A DNA stretch of 64,000 bases from Brevipalpus yothersi (taxonomy: Eukaryota > Arthropoda > Arachnida > Trombidiformes > Tenuipalpidae): contig QZCP01000100.1 of assembly GCA_003956705.1 (NCBI GenBank), positions 29,081-93,080 on the forward strand, read 5' to 3'. A program made the translations under genes and the position numbers. Position 1 is the stretch's first letter. The number at the start of each line of letters is the position of its first letter. Shown one piece after another: positions 1 to 13,841 of this stretch. The notes under the pieces are model-generated. The model saw nothing but the letters and a program-made list of their open reading frames with translations, was not told the DNA's origin and ran no database searches.

Positions 1-292
1 TTTTTGATACAACAAAATTGTATTCCTTCAAAATGTGAAATTCAACATTGTGATCTATCCGCATCACGAACAACGATATTCACTTTTTCGTTCTGTTCTA
101 ACGTAATCTCCAGATGGAAGATACAATTCAACAGATTGTTCTAATGGATTCATTGATCCTTTTTGATAGAGGAAAGTAAATACGCGAACACAATTCTGGG
201 TGAACATTTTTTTCCCTTGTCTTTTGTTATCTGTGTATCAATATTCTTCCAATCCATACACAAACATTGAAACATATATACTCACTCAGAAG
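1..292 (+). other. 5' flank of the allatostatin-A receptor gene
   Basis: AT-rich sequence ahead of the receptor start. The receptor reading frame stays open leftwards to a GTG at 200, but no ATG lies between 200 and 292 in that frame, so this part is more likely 5' untranslated sequence or the end of an upstream intron. I see no clear TATA box, splice acceptor or RNA gene here. Confidence 0.4.
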
Positions 293-1558
293 ATGGACTT
301 AACCGAAACGCTGGTTGAGACAACCGATCCTCAATCACCAATATCGGTTGAAGAGAATGTCAAATTGCAAGAGTTAAGTTACCTGCTATCAATTATAGTT
401 CCAATTATATATGCTTCCATAGTGTTTATCGGTCTGGTTGGCAATTCTTTGGTGGTTGTGGTGGTGATATGTGATCTGCAAATGAGATCAACCACAAACA
501 TTCTCATATTCAATCTTGCCATTGCGGATTTATTGTTCATCATATTCTGTGTACCATTCACTGCGGTCGATTATGCCATGGAACATTGGCCATTCGGTGA
601 TTTATGGTGTAAAATAGTACAATATTTAATTTTTATCTCAGCATACGCATCAATTTATACACTAGTGATGATGTCACTTGATCGTTTTCTAGCGGTTGTC
701 CATCCAGTTCCATCCATGTCAATACGAACCGAAAAGAATGCCTACCGGGCGATATTCTTTCTATGGATAGCAATAATTGTTTTTTGTGTACCAATATTGT
801 TCATCCATCGGACAGAATCGGAAACGGGTGATGAGAGTGCATCAATGTGTTCCGCTGGACAAGAGTATGCTCCAATGTTTTGGATTACCTTTTTTTTATC
901 ATCATACGCCATACCACTATCATTGACCTTTATACTGTATATATTCATGTTGAAACGCCTGTGGCACAGTGATATTCGAACAGAACGTTCATCACGATGT
1001 AAGCGTAAAGTTAGCCGAATGGTGATTGTTGTTGTGGTCACTTTTGCCATATGTTGGGGCCCAGTTGAAATAATACAAGTACTCAAATCACATAAAATAA
1101 TTGAGACAACAAGTGCAACACAAATATCATTGTTAATATGTTCACAAATATTGGCGTACACTAATTCATGCCTCAATCCAATATTGTACGCATTTTTGTC
1201 CGATAATTTTCGTAAAGCTTTCATAAAGGTCATCTCGTGTGGCCAACGTAATAGTGGATTCAATTCTACACACCATCTGCATGCCACAAATAATCATCCG
1301 ACACATGGTTATCCATCCAATATGACCGCCACAAGTACCGTTGGACACAATCATGGTGTGGGTGGTGGTGGTGGTGGTGTTGGTGGCAATTTGGGACACA
1401 GTGGTGGACTATTGATTGGCCGACATGATATACGGCCGACAACACTTGAGGTGAGTAAAGTGGATAATATTGAATTGACAACCATAACACTTGATACGCA
1501 TATGTGCCACACCAAAGAGCTGGAACCCGAAAAGAGATTAATCAATGGATTTGTGTGA
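293..1558 (+). CDS. AstA-R1: Allatostatin-A receptor, rhodopsin-family GPCR (galanin-receptor-like), single exon
   Basis: The 421-residue protein is a seven-helix receptor for A-type allatostatin neuropeptides, expected in the plasma membrane and coupled to G proteins. Visible landmarks from the ATG at 293: helix 1 about residues 31-60 with GNS at 50-52, helix 2 with LAIAD at 75-79, the conserved disulfide cysteines 106 and 186, DRF (the DRY position) at 130-132, CWGP at 254-257 in helix 6, and NPILY at 295-299 in helix 7. The stretches MRSTTNILIFNLAIADLL and SLDRFLAVVHP are typical of arthropod allatostatin-A receptors and their galanin-receptor cousins. The tail after residue 315 is His-, Asn- and Gly-rich, with a glycine run from a GGT repeat. 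I chose 293 because the longer frame opens with GTG, not ATG. The whole receptor lies in one exon, whereas relatives often have introns. A closely related galanin/kisspeptin-type receptor is the only real alternative. Confidence 0.9.
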   Translation: MDLTETLVETTDPQSPISVEENVKLQELSYLLSIIVPIIYASIVFIGLVGNSLVVVVVICDLQMRSTTNILIFNLAIADLLFIIFCVPFTAVDYAMEHWPFGDLWCKIVQYLIFISAYASIYTLVMMSLDRFLAVVHPVPSMSIRTEKNAYRAIFFLWIAIIVFCVPILFIHRTESETGDESASMCSAGQEYAPMFWITFFLSSYAIPLSLTFILYIFMLKRLWHSDIRTERSSRCKRKVSRMVIVVVVTFAICWGPVEIIQVLKSHKIIETTSATQISLLICSQILAYTNSCLNPILYAFLSDNFRKAFIKVISCGQRNSGFNSTHHLHATNNHPTHGYPSNMTATSTVGHNHGVGGGGGGVGGNLGHSGGLLIGRHDIRPTTLEVSKVDNIELTTITLDTHMCHTKELEPEKRLINGFV

Positions 1559-4423
1559 TTATCATCATCATATATTATCATTGATTCATCATACACCATG
1601 ATCATATGTGTGTGTGTATGTGTGTATTCATATTGACATCCTATGATTTCTAACATCTTCATCTTTCTTCTCTCTCTTCTCATCTTCTTGTCCTCTCTCT
1701 CTCTTTTTTCATCCTTCCTTCCAAATAATGTCCACATACATGAATTGTCGATCCCATGATTGTGATTGTGGTTGCCGGCGGTGATGATTGTGATCGAAAA
1801 AAATGCTCTATCTATTTGCTCTGTTATCCATCTATTCTCTTCTGTTCTTCCATGTTCTCTGTCTCTTTTCGCTACCTGCTAATTGATGATGAAAAACTAC
1901 CCTTCATCTTGATGATTACCCATTCTTCACCATGATCGAAAAAAAATACCCGCCAATCCTGATATATGTTCCTGATAAATTGATTGAATGCTGATGAAAT
2001 ACTGATGAAACAAAAAATTCCTCAAATTTTTCTTCAAATCATAACTGAAATCAATTCCAAACATACACACACACAACCTAAACCAAAACTCAATGTTCTT
2101 GTTCTTGTTCCTCTTCCTCTTCCTCTTCCTCTTCTTCTTCTTTTTTTCATTCATCAATTCAATCTTTTTTTATTTTTATTTCATTTTTCTTCTTCATTAT
2201 ACCAACTTTATGTTGCTATTGTTCTTTTTCTTTATTCTTTCTCATTTTCTTCTCTCTTTTTCTTTCCTCTTCTCTCTTACTATTAAACCATCATCATTTG
2301 CTCATAAAATAATATATATGTACAAAAAACAAATAATGATGATAATGATAATAATAATAATTTTTCTGTGGTTTACACCACAAACACAAACACACACACA
2401 CACACACATACATACATACATTCATAAAAAAATAATCCTGTTAAATATTCCAACCAATCTTATACACACCTTTCCACTGAACTTTTGACATGAAATGTAA
2501 TATCAACTGAACGAACAAAACAAACACCATGAATCCAAACAAACACCATGAATTTTGAATCTTTTTTGGGCAAAAATTTCCAAACAAAACCCAACTCATA
2601 CCGAACATACCTAAATAACATGTACATATATGGAAAAAAAAATTCTGGCTTATTATTGTGTAGCTTCAAACAGAGACAACCTCTGAGTTCAGTGTTTAAT
2701 GCTCATGAAAAATTTGTGATCACGAACTATGGCTCACACACACATGATGAGACAATGATATATATACATGTATATATATACATATAAATCTACATACATA
2801 TATATACATAGAGCTCTGAAAATAAAGAAAAACCTTTTTTTTCACTTTCCCGCTTTTCGAAAAATTCATTCAATTCGTGTGCATGAATTTTTCAAATTCA
2901 TCTCTCTCTTTCTCTATCTTATTCCCTCTCTATTCTTTCTCTCTATATATTCTGGAATTGAATGTGAACATAAAATGGTTGAGAGAATAAATATATTCTG
3001 AGGCCATTTTAAGTGATAAAAAGCATCGAATGTTCAAGCCTAAGCAATTGAAGGGTTCTGTGTGTGAAGGAAGTGGAATCAATAAGCAATCAAAAGCAGG
3101 GCACGTTTCTTGACTACTACTATACTTTTGGATGGAACGTTGTCGTTAGCCTCAAGGCAATGGACCGAGAAAAGAGAGAGAAAGAAGAAAAGTCATGGAA
3201 TAATGTGAGATTCTGGAAGAAGAAGAAGAAAAGTTCTGAGAGAGGAGAGAAATTCTACTCTCCATCTGATGGACATCTGAACGGTTGAAAACAAGTTAAA
3301 AGTAGAATGATAAAGACAGTAAAAGAGATATATATATTTTTTTCCACTGGAAAACTATACCATGACTTCTATGTGTGTATGTCTGTGGAGTGTGAAGTGT
3401 ATTGTCAAGGAATAGTACATCCATGTATGTGTGGGTATTATAGAGAGCATTGATTGTGGCTACCATTTGAATGATTACCACAATGATCATCTGAGCAAAG
3501 TGGACATCTTAGTGACACTCAATAGTGTCATTCACTAGTCTCAAATACTTCATCTTATTCACTATCTGATACCATCGTCAGTTTATGTGGCTGTATGTAT
3601 GTATGTCTGTGTCTATGTCCAGTTTTATAGACCCCTGACTTTTTGCTCCACAATTCTCTCTCCATCTATTCTATCTATTTTCAATCTTACTCACACTTGG
3701 TACACATACACACAACATTCGTCAGTAGTTTTCCTCATCTTATTTCTTTTATTTTGCTTCATCTTCTTTGGGTTTTGGGATCTTGAAAGACTTGTTCAAA
3801 TTCGCTTCCTTTCTACAGCTACTATTCTTTATACACTTCTCATTCTTCTTCTTCTTCTTTTTTTCTTCAAATTCTTACTTCTTACTTTATTCGACTTTCT
3901 TCAATCAAACTATACGAATGAGTTTCCCCAGAGTTTTATTTCTCCACTTACTTTTCACATAGCTTTCTTCTTACTTATTCCCCAGTCTCTTTGGTTTTCT
4001 ATATACACAGACACACATACACATACGAATAGTCATCTATATATACTGAACTTTATCGCCAAATACAGTTCTGTTTCAGAATTTTTTTATCAAACCATTT
4101 TATATCCATCTATTTGTCTCCCTTTGAGAATCCACACACACACACACAGACATAACTACAACGTACACACACAGGCAACATAAACAATCGCCTTTATGCC
4201 ATGATTTTATCCACAAAACTGACTCAACTTCTGAATACTTGAAGAGCCATATATCATTGTTGACCATCGGAATAGACATTAATAGTCCACCATTCGTCAA
4301 AGTGCCTTGAGGAGGAGCATGCATATATATAATCATCAGAGATAGTGTCTCTGTGTAATCTCCATAAGAATGATGGAGATGATCAAGGTGATTGTCTGTA
4401 TGTGTGTGTGCAAGCGAGAGATA

Positions 4424-4426
<3 letters not shown>

Positions 4427-4477
<51 letters not shown>
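4427..4477. repeat. (GA)n microsatellite
   Basis: Uninterrupted AG dinucleotides over about 51 bases. It accounts for the Ser/Leu-rich reverse-strand frames here. Confidence 0.95.
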
Positions 4478-4482
<5 letters not shown>

Positions 4483-4706
4483 TGGAAGAGAAGCTGAGAA
4501 AACGAAGATGTTGTTAAGGAAAAAAAAGATAAGAATGAGAGAGTGAGAGAAGAAATAAGAATAAGAATGAGAAGGAATACAATGAATAGAATGATAGAGA
4601 CTTGTTCCATGGTTTCCCATCATGAAATCCCCATAGGCTGTCCAACAGCTTCAATCAGTGTGAACACCTGAACATCGAGTGGCCATAATCGCTACAAAGT
4701 TCTATA

Positions 4707-4709
<3 letters not shown>

Positions 4710-4749
<40 letters not shown>
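4710..4749. repeat. (TC)n microsatellite
   Basis: Uninterrupted TC dinucleotides over about 40 bases, opposite in strand sense to the tract 230 bp upstream. Confidence 0.95.
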
Positions 4750-4754
<5 letters not shown>

Positions 4755-6553
4755 TCATCTCCAATCTACAGCCCCAAGGTTTGTGGAAACAAATACACAC
4801 AAACACCCAGGCAAGGATTAGTCCAGAGAATGGTGAGCCTCATAGTTGGAGAGAGAGATCTGTCTTCATCAGACTAAGTGATCAGTAGGAAGTGATGAAG
4901 AAAAGTGGAGGAAGTTGAAAAAAGGGAAAAAGAGTGCGAGAGAGAGAGAGAGAGAATAGGTCAAGAGAATACATCTCACAGGGAAGAAGAAATCGGAGAA
5001 GATAGTGGACATACACTTACTGTGTCTCTCTTTCTATCTCTGTCTTTCTACCTCTTAGGGACACTCACTTGGACAATAAATGCAAGATCCGTTTTCTCTA
5101 TAAGACTTTCCAATTGTGGAAAGAGTGACCAATTAGATTTCAGTTCATCTGATTGTCATGTTGAAGTGTATATATTTAGACCTTTTTCATGAGGTGATCA
5201 ACGGACATTTTGATGAGTTGGGCAGAGAAAAGTGTTTTCTGGAAGGATATTCTTCTCTAGAAAGGGAAGAGAACAGACTAAAAATCAGAGAAAGAATAAG
5301 ACTTGAGAGGGCTAAAAAGATTTGACTTTCGAAAAGAATGTTCATGTTAATGATAAAATGAACACGAATAAGCACTTGGATGGTTCTCCAAGACAATGTT
5401 GACATTTTCCGTTCAAACAGCTTGAGAAAGGTTGAGGTTGCTCTTGTTTCAGTCTTAGATAACATGATAACATGTTGGTAAAAGATAGAAGAGACCAAGA
5501 AGATGGGAAATAATCATGAGGCAAGTAAAAGATCAAAAGTGATTGTAAAGAGAAGTAATACAATAGACCTACTCTCACTGGACGAGAGAGAAAGAGAAAG
5601 ATAAAGAGAAAGAGAGAAAGAAAGTGGACACTTATATATCATGAAATTCAATTACGATAGTCTCCTTGAACAAGGTAATAAATAAAATAAGTGTAAAGAG
5701 GACATTTCAAGATGACTATTTGTCTTCTTCCTTCTCATCCACACTCACATGTTAACCTACATGATAATCTATCCTCTTCATCATCTGAGGGGAAGAATTC
5801 ATTTCTCTTTCTCATGCATGAATATTATTCTTTCCTGTGTTTGTGTGTGTATTATTCACCCACATCACAATGCTGATCAATATCGAAAAAATTATCCGTC
5901 TCCCAATATTCATTTGAAATCCATGTATCATCCGAAAAAGACACACAGACATACTCCATCATCATTGTCATTCTGTGATCAGTTGATTGTCTGCTTGGTT
6001 GAGTAAGGCCAATTTTGATATATTCAATGCAGCATATACAGACCTACCACCACCACTGATAAGAATGTGATGAGAACTTTGTAGGCATCATATTGTTTAC
6101 CATTATCATCAGAACACAACAGAATATAAATGTAAAGATAAGATAACATGAAATCATCCTCTATATAGTGGTAGTAGTGGTAGAGTATAGATTGATATAT
6201 ATATTGTTTCCATAGCCATCGGGCCATGAATGCTCAAATGATTGAGAGAGTGTGTGTGAGATGTTGGCCAGAATAAGAGCATAAAGGGTCACACGGAATA
6301 ACCACAATCATTTTCTCTGTGTGTGTCTTTATGTGTGAGATACATACACATTCAGTGACAACAATGTGATCCAAGAATGAAAGACAAAGTATCATCTCAT
6401 CCAAAAGACATGCTATACATGAGAAAAAGAATGGCTTCAATCTCTTTCTATCTCACCAAGTCTCTCTTCATCCTCTTCTCTTCTTCATCTTATTTTGCTT
6501 CTTCTTCTTCTTCTTCTTATTCTTCCATTCCACCTCCTCTGAGAATGAATGAG

Positions 6554-6555
<2 letters not shown>

Positions 6556-6603
<48 letters not shown>
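6556..6603. repeat. (GA)n microsatellite
   Basis: About 48 bases of AG repeats, preceded by a TTC-rich run at about 6490-6525. Confidence 0.95.
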
Positions 6604-6606
<3 letters not shown>

Positions 6607-9600
6607 ATAAGTTATCCACATTATTATCACAACATTCCGTACTATACTATGTTTTATTCCCCTTATGTGTCCATATAACTCTGAACAGTTTCCTACTCTT
6701 TCTCTCTTTTCCTCTTCCTCTACAAACATACACAAACACATACCAACATCATCATTGTTCCATACATAGTATAGTAGATTCCATTTTGGGTACTTTGTTT
6801 TCTATTATCATGAATTGAAGAATGTAATCTCAAGAGCGAAAGTATGGATCCTTGTTTTATGGTCGTAATCACTATCGTGAAGGGGTTTTAATGTCCAGCA
6901 CAAACAGATGTGGAAAAGTGGGAAAAGCGAGATGTAGATTTTCGTAGATGGTTGAATGAGTGATACCGGAGAATTCCTAAGTACTGGCAAGTATTCCCAA
7001 AGTATTCTATTAGCCAATATATTCATTGGATATTTTTGAAATCATGTATATGCACTCAAATAGAACATATACCGTGAAATATACAGCTCAAAATCTTTCC
7101 ACTTGTTTACTGTATACACATTCACTCACTAACAGACACATTCCATCTCTCAAGCTGCTTCATTTCACAGCCAATAGTAAATATTGAATTTTCAATCTCT
7201 ATCATCAAGTGAGTATACACACATATATGATGCATACCATATTATGTGCACACGTTTTGTTTTCACGCATTTTTCATCCATCAATCATCAATTTAATCGT
7301 TCATTTAAGGGTGAATGAGTTAATGTTAACTGTTCTTGCTTTTTTCTCTTTCCTTCATCACCCATTACTCTGTATCCTCCCACTATACTTCCGGGTGACA
7401 GGTTCATCCTCATCCTTGTCCTACTTACAATGTAAGGATTAAAGGATGATGTTGATGAAGAATGCATGATGAGACTCATAAGAAATGATGCCACTTAGAG
7501 GATTAATGAAAAGAATTAAAGCATAATCATGCTGAGAAACAATCCTATGAGCTATGACATTCGAAATTATTATCACCGGTTTAAGGCGATGCTGTGATGC
7601 TCCACAATAGTTGTGAGTGTCATATTCACAAAGGCTTATATTTGCCCACCATTTATGTCCAAAAAAGATTCAAAGAATCGAGAGCAAGCGAAATAGAGAA
7701 AGAACGAGAGAGAGAGAAAATGTTTGCATCAAAAGAATTCGATTTCAATGAGGTGGCAAAGTTTTATGCTTGTGTATACATGAATATGAATTCAAATAGA
7801 GCATAAAATGTTTTGAAAAATGATATATATTGAGATTCGAATTGAAAGAATGTGTCATGGATATAGTGGAAAGATGAATGGCAAAGATCATGAGAGAGAG
7901 AGAGAGAGAGAGAGAGACAGTGAGTAGAGTGGTTTTTCATTTCATTAATCAGAGGCCTAATTCGTTGACTTTGTATAAGCTCACGATTTCATTCACAAAC
8001 GAATATACACACCCAGCATGGATAGTCAACACCTACGCCATGAGCTAAATACTCTCTCTCTCTCTCTCTCTCTATTTCTCTCTCTATTTCCAAAAACTGA
8101 TGCTTACTATTTTAGCCTCTCTCATGGCTGATGATGCTCGTTCGACTCGAAGATGTTGAGAAAAATTTTTCGTGAATATATGTGTATACATACGAATGTG
8201 TACATAAGAAACTGAGCTTCAATAAGTTCAGACATTTACCAACGTCAACAAGCCATGTGAGAAGTTGACGAGACGAACTGAAGATGAAGGCTATGCTTCT
8301 GATTTTGAAAGAGTGTAAGTGAGTAGAATTCACTTTGGAAAATGTGTGAGAAAGAAAGAAAGAGAGAGAGAGAAAATGTTTTTAGAGCATACATTTAAGC
8401 AGGTAAGCTGAAAAGTGAACCCTACTGTGAGATATGGAACCTTGTAATATTGAGGTTCTCTTCATCTTTTTTAGTCAGTCTTGTAACATCATTTTTCTTC
8501 CCATCATACACTCTCCTGAATTCTTACTGGAAAAATATACATACACATGATATTTCCTGATTCTAACGGTACACAGACACAGACACACACCCATGCACAG
8601 ATGTGATCCTCATTTGTGAACTTTTAACACTTTGCCTTAAGGGGTTACCTTCACTTTTCGGAGGCTCCCATGTTGTGATCTTGTTCATATTTCAAATTGC
8701 GAACCTTCCAAGCGTTTCAACATCAACAAAAACTTTGAGCCAATTTCTTGTCTCAAAATGCTGCCTGAACGATCACCACTATCATCATGTACATATATAT
8801 ATCAACTATGCTCTTTGGCAACCTGAAGCATTCGCCAGCATCCTTCTTGTCTGTACATCAAATTCTCACCACTTTCAACACATTCCATCACTTTTATTCT
8901 TATACTTTCTCTTCTCCTTCCTTATTTCTGACAACAGATTTTTCATCTCTCCTCCTCCTTCTTCACCCTCATACATCCTCTCTCCTTTTTCTCATCAATT
9001 TTTCAACAATTTTTAAACTGAAACTCTTCTCTTCCTCTCTCTTTCTCTCTCTTCCTCTCGATTCATTGAATTTCCCCCAGCATAGATCACTGAGCTAGTG
9101 AAAAGTGAATATACGATTCTTCCATGTAGTAGTATATATATTTATAAATTTTCAAGTCATGAGTCAAAAAAGGAGGAAGAATAGGAGCCAATTCACAAAG
9201 GCCACATTTATGAACTATAATAGAGACAAGAAGGAGGAACAGGAAACTATCGAAATTGGTGAAATGAGATAGATAGATATATTGGGTGGAAAATATTTCT
9301 TTTTCGTTCTTCAATGAAATTTGAAGCGCATTTGGGATAAAAGAGTTTTTCGTTTTCGAAAACTTATTCCATCTTCTCTTTTCAATTTGATGGCGATAAC
9401 AAGCCTCAGTATTGCCTGGCATTTGGTCATGATTACGCTTCTATTGGATTGTGTGTATGTTCTGTGTTCAATTTGATAAAAGAGAGAGAGAGAGAGAGAA
9501 GAAAATAAGATGATGATAAAAAGCAGGAGGTCCTAAAATGAATCAAGCAAAAGAAAAAATGAAGAAAGATTTGAAATAAACAAGATGAAGAAAAGAGATG

Positions 9601-10730
9601 AAGGAAGGAGAACAAGTGTATATATTTGTGTGTACTTTCGATTCATTGAATTTTCTGTTCAACTTGGACAAATCTTTGAGTGTGTTTGGGCACCAACAAC
9701 AGGAATAGATAGGAAAACAATATCAACTCTGTAAGTATAACTGTACTTTTCTACAAGATCGAGCCTTTAAGCATGAGGGATTTGATTTTCAACCATTCAT
9801 GGCTTGTAGCCATATAAAAATTTTAAGGTAAGAGAACAAACCTAAATTTCTTCTTCTTCTATGAACTTCATATATATATATATGTAGTTATATGTGGATC
9901 GCTGAATATTTTCTTTTCAATACTCTTAGACCATGTTCTCTTTGAATGTCCATTTATTTTACTCTTTCTATTTCTCTCTTTCGCTTTGTGTCCACAGTTT
10001 TATCCATGGAAAATTGAGCTTACAGCTCAATGAATAAAAACTTTTTTCCCAACAATTTTATGAACAAATATGTACTGATATTGACAAAAGTTTTCTTAGT
10101 CGAGATTTTTTCTCCCAAGAAGAGAAGGGAAAATGTATTTCAACTGCCATTACACGAGAGATAAATAAAGTTTAACGTTTTTCAGACGGGAATACAGGCA
10201 GAAGTTGGAAGAGAATCACATTCTCAAGAGAATCACGACTCTTGTGGAGGGGAATAAGAAAGCCGGATTCTTTCACTAAATCAATATTGCAAGATAAAAG
10301 TCAACTGATGATTTATCATCTCACAATTTTTTTTCCATTCCTTCAAATCTTTCTTTTCTTCTTCTGGCTACAGCATCCATCACAAAATTTAACCCCTACA
10401 AAATCTCCACCTGATCTTATGTGTCTCATCGAATTATGTCCTCTGATGCCTTCAACCTAGGGGTTTCATCTGTCATGTTCCAGGTAAAACCCAAACGTTT
10501 GTCTAAAAATGAAGATTCCATCAAATATTTATCCATCATCATGCACTCGACAAGGTACACTATCATAATGGACAGGAGGCAAAAAAAGCCAACTCACTGA
10601 ATTTACTCTTCATTCGGAGATCATTTATTATTAAAATTTTTTGACCCACACATTCAAATAAAATATCACAAACAGATTGGCTCTGATTGATCATTATCAA
10701 TTCATTTCACTTTGTTTATCGAACCTCGAT

Positions 10731-10733
<3 letters not shown>

Positions 10734-10781
<48 letters not shown>

Positions 10782-10793
10782 NAGAGAGAGAGG
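10734..10793. repeat. (GA)n microsatellite containing an undetermined base
   Basis: About 60 bases of GA repeats with the only N of the window at 10782. The true length may differ from the assembled one. Confidence 0.95.
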
Positions 10794-13704
10794 GAAATGC
10801 ATTTGCTTCATAGTTCCAAATTCCAAAGGTAGCCAGTACTGTTTGGCCAGCTACTGAAAATGAATTATATTTTGATTCATATTATTCCTCTTCTGGAACA
10901 ATGTTCAAAATCTTTATTCCTCATTCAGCCTGTTGAAACAAGAGAGCATCGATCAAAATGAAGATTTTTCTCTTCAACAAGCTGGGTAAAGTATTTATCT
11001 GCGAATACTTGGAACTTTTCTCGCTCTTTCTCTCTAATTCTCTCTACCATCCAAGTTGTATTATGATTATCTGTGTTGGCATTCAACAGAGCCTCTAGCT
11101 TCATGAGTGGAGTACAATGAATCCTTCTAGGAATACGAATAAAAGGACACGAAAAGGAAACCGAGATAGAGAGAAAGAGAGTGAAATAGTATAGTATGTC
11201 AAACTCGCAATAGTAGAAGTGATAATAATAACAATAGTTTCGACATTTGTGGAGGAAAAGGATAAGTTCATAAAAGGGTTGGTTTATTTCACATTTGAAT
11301 CCATAATTTTCCAATCATTCCAGCTCACATGGAGCCGTGAGCATAATCACCAAATAATTGCCTTCCTATTAATATATGGATTGGGAAATATTGGCCAAAT
11401 AAAGATAGAAAAGGGTTGAAAATATGCTCCGGGAAATACTAATAAGTATATCTTCAGGATTGAATTTGGGTTTATATGGATATCAAATAGAAGAACTCGA
11501 ATCATCTGGCTGATAAATATGCTAATAATATTTTGGTTGTTTCGAAAATATAACAAAATTGACTGAGAAGAATTGCATGAAATACTTTGGAACTCACACG
11601 CACAAACACAATTCAACTCATGATATTCGGAATTCGAGTGAGTGACTGAATGAATGAATACTAATAACTATCCCTTGATCGATTATGTTTAACTTTTTTA
11701 GTTGAAGAGAAGAATTCAATCCCTCTGGGTGACCAGACGAAATTCGATTTTGATGATTCTTCCACATGGCCATGTGGATTCAATGATATAAAATCCAATA
11801 AGTCGAGTGGCAACAGTGAAAGGAGAAATGAATGGTCGTAGCTGACATTCTGTTTCATATTATATTTTTTTCAGAGTGTGAGTGGCATTCCAATTTCATT
11901 CCACAGATCAAATATCTGATTCAATTGGAACACAGAGTGACTTCAACTAGAGAGAAAAGAACAAAGTAGTTCATGTGGAAAAATGAGATATTAGAGAGGG
12001 ACTTTATGCACTCAAAAGGAGCTTTTTAAATTAACTTACTGGTCACTCACCAAGAAGATTTTAAAATTTATTCATACCACTCATCTATAAACAAAGTACG
12101 ATATATCCTATCGAGCAGAAAACTTGGTTATGACCACTTATATTGATACTTCACGATTGAATTATCTATGAATCTCTGGAATTGGTCAAATTCTTAGCTG
12201 GACCATGATTTCCGGCTAAGAGTATTCACTGAAATAGAGCCTTCCTAATCATTGTATGATTGAATCATTTTGAAAGGAGTTGAGGCTCAGTTACTCTCAG
12301 TTTTCCACTAGACTTCATATTGTTCACACTCCGGCATGACAATACCGATAGATTGGAGGAAAATTTTGGACTATACTGATAAACTACTGAGCTGGATTCA
12401 TACCCTCACCTTTCACTGAATGTATCCGTAGCATAGCATCAGGTCTCACCCTATTATTTCACCTCATTGTGTATTTCAAGGAAAATATGATTTCGATTTG
12501 GGTACTGATTAACACTTGTTAGTAGCTTGAAATCTGGATACCTGTCAGTGAAGCCCGGAGACCATCGAATTCGATCTCGGAATATCGATCTTTGCTCAAC
12601 TCTTTTAGAAATCATTTTCATTGTCTATTCTCATTTGATTCTCCACCAGTGAGTTATAGTGATGCGAGGGGTACCTCCGATGAGAATCCGTCAGCAACAT
12701 TGAAGGAGGAGATGCATTTTTGTCCTATCTCCAATTTGGAAGGAACTTCCTATTTGGATAGACAGTCGGATCGGATCTTCAAGGTGATCCTGAGCACAAC
12801 TTTTCCATGGAATATAGTTACAGATAGTGGCGAGTTCAAAAGAAAGGATTTCGATAACTCTTTTGCACTTTTTCATGGAGCGTGAGGTATCTATTCATAG
12901 CCAGTAGGTGGTATTCAAATGTGAAATTGATATATCATCGAGAAGTATTTTGGGCTCAAACCAGAACCTACTCGAAACAGTTTTGCGGAAGCTAAATCGG
13001 TTGAAAATACCGTTATTCACTCAAATTTCGCACCCAAAACGAAATCACTAATTTGAACGTAATTCAGTGATTTAGATTCAAGTAAGACTTGACGATGATA
13101 TATTGGTTTAATATAATATGCTAGACAAAGGTAATGAGACAAAGATCGGGTTCACAATAGATTTGAATAATTGAAAAGAACAAGTAAAGAAGTTCTTGTG
13201 AACTGTGTGTTTTTGATTGATTACAATACCCTCTTATACCTTGAGCATAGAGCAATCTGAGTGAGTAGAGTGAGTCTCCCTATTACCTTAATTAGAAGAA
13301 TAAATTTTCTCATGGATTTATTTCCTTGAGATATTGAGTCGGTTGATGTTCACACCGATCTTGGAACGGAAGAGAATGACTCACGAATGTGATGAGCGAA
13401 CGAGCAAGCGAGAGAGAGAGAGAGAGATGATGGTGATGATCTCATTTCCCACTATGATTGTTTATTATCGGAAAGATTATGAATTCATCATGAATCACAG
13501 GAGGTGAATTTTTCTATTGTGTGATATTTTGGGTGACTCCACCCAGTTCCCTTGTCCAATGGCTAGACTCTTTCCAGGTGCCCAGTCAATTGAGCTCCCA
13601 GAGACTGTCCAGTCACACAGAGAAAGAAACGGTGGCTTAGTTAATAAGGAAAATGAATATAGAGAGAGAAGCTGAGCAGAGAGAAAGATTATGTGAGGAG
13701 GAGA
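10794..13704. other. Non-coding DNA, grading into the microsatellite-poor block
   Basis: No supported gene. A 97-codon frame at 12592-12885 starts at TTG, has no recognisable motif and is not called. A short GA run lies at about 13410-13427; after it no long GA/TC tract appears until about 31962. Confidence 0.4.
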
Positions 13705-13841
13705 GGTCTGAGCCATCTTAAGAAGGCTGAGATATCTTGAGAAAGTCTGAGTTATTTCATGAAAGCCTGAGATATTTCAAAGTCTGAGATATCCCAAGGA
13801 AGATTGAGATATAATGGAAAAAGCCTGAACCATCCTGGAAA
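13705..13841. repeat. Degenerate tandem repeat, about 20-bp unit, about 7 copies
   Basis: Successive units carry the core CTGAGATAT or close variants (CTGAGCCAT, CTGAGTTAT, TTGAGATAT, CTGAACCAT) spaced 17-21 bases apart, each followed by an A-rich end such as GAAA. The copies differ at several positions, so the array is old. Confidence 0.75.

Larger units (their letters stand above)
1559..10733. other. Non-coding, microsatellite-rich DNA downstream of the receptor
   Basis: No open frame here has recognisable domain content. The longer ones (for example near 3587-4183, 4336-4623 and 8603-9016) encode runs of Leu/Ser/Phe or Arg/Glu produced by TC/GA and TTC tracts. The first part (1559 to about 2500) probably holds the receptor 3' untranslated region, with several AT-rich polyadenylation-like hexamers. 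I see no tRNA, rRNA or mobile-element coding sequence. Confidence 0.5.

Noticed and set aside
200..292. Longer receptor start giving 452 residues
   Set aside because: That frame starts with GTG, not ATG; nuclear genes of animals start at ATG, and the first in-frame ATG is at 293.
742..1737. Minus-strand ORFs opposite the receptor gene
   Set aside because: Shadows of the receptor coding sequence and its GGT and TCT repeats.
4336..4623. Ser/Leu and Arg/Glu-rich ORFs over GA/TC tracts, here and at 6377-6741, 31877-32131, 33876-34130, 37014-37352, 43123-43437, 48478-48696, 57494-57682, 59612-59833 and 63116-63397
   Set aside because: Dinucleotide repeats lack stop codons in most frames, so these are artefacts of composition with no domain content.
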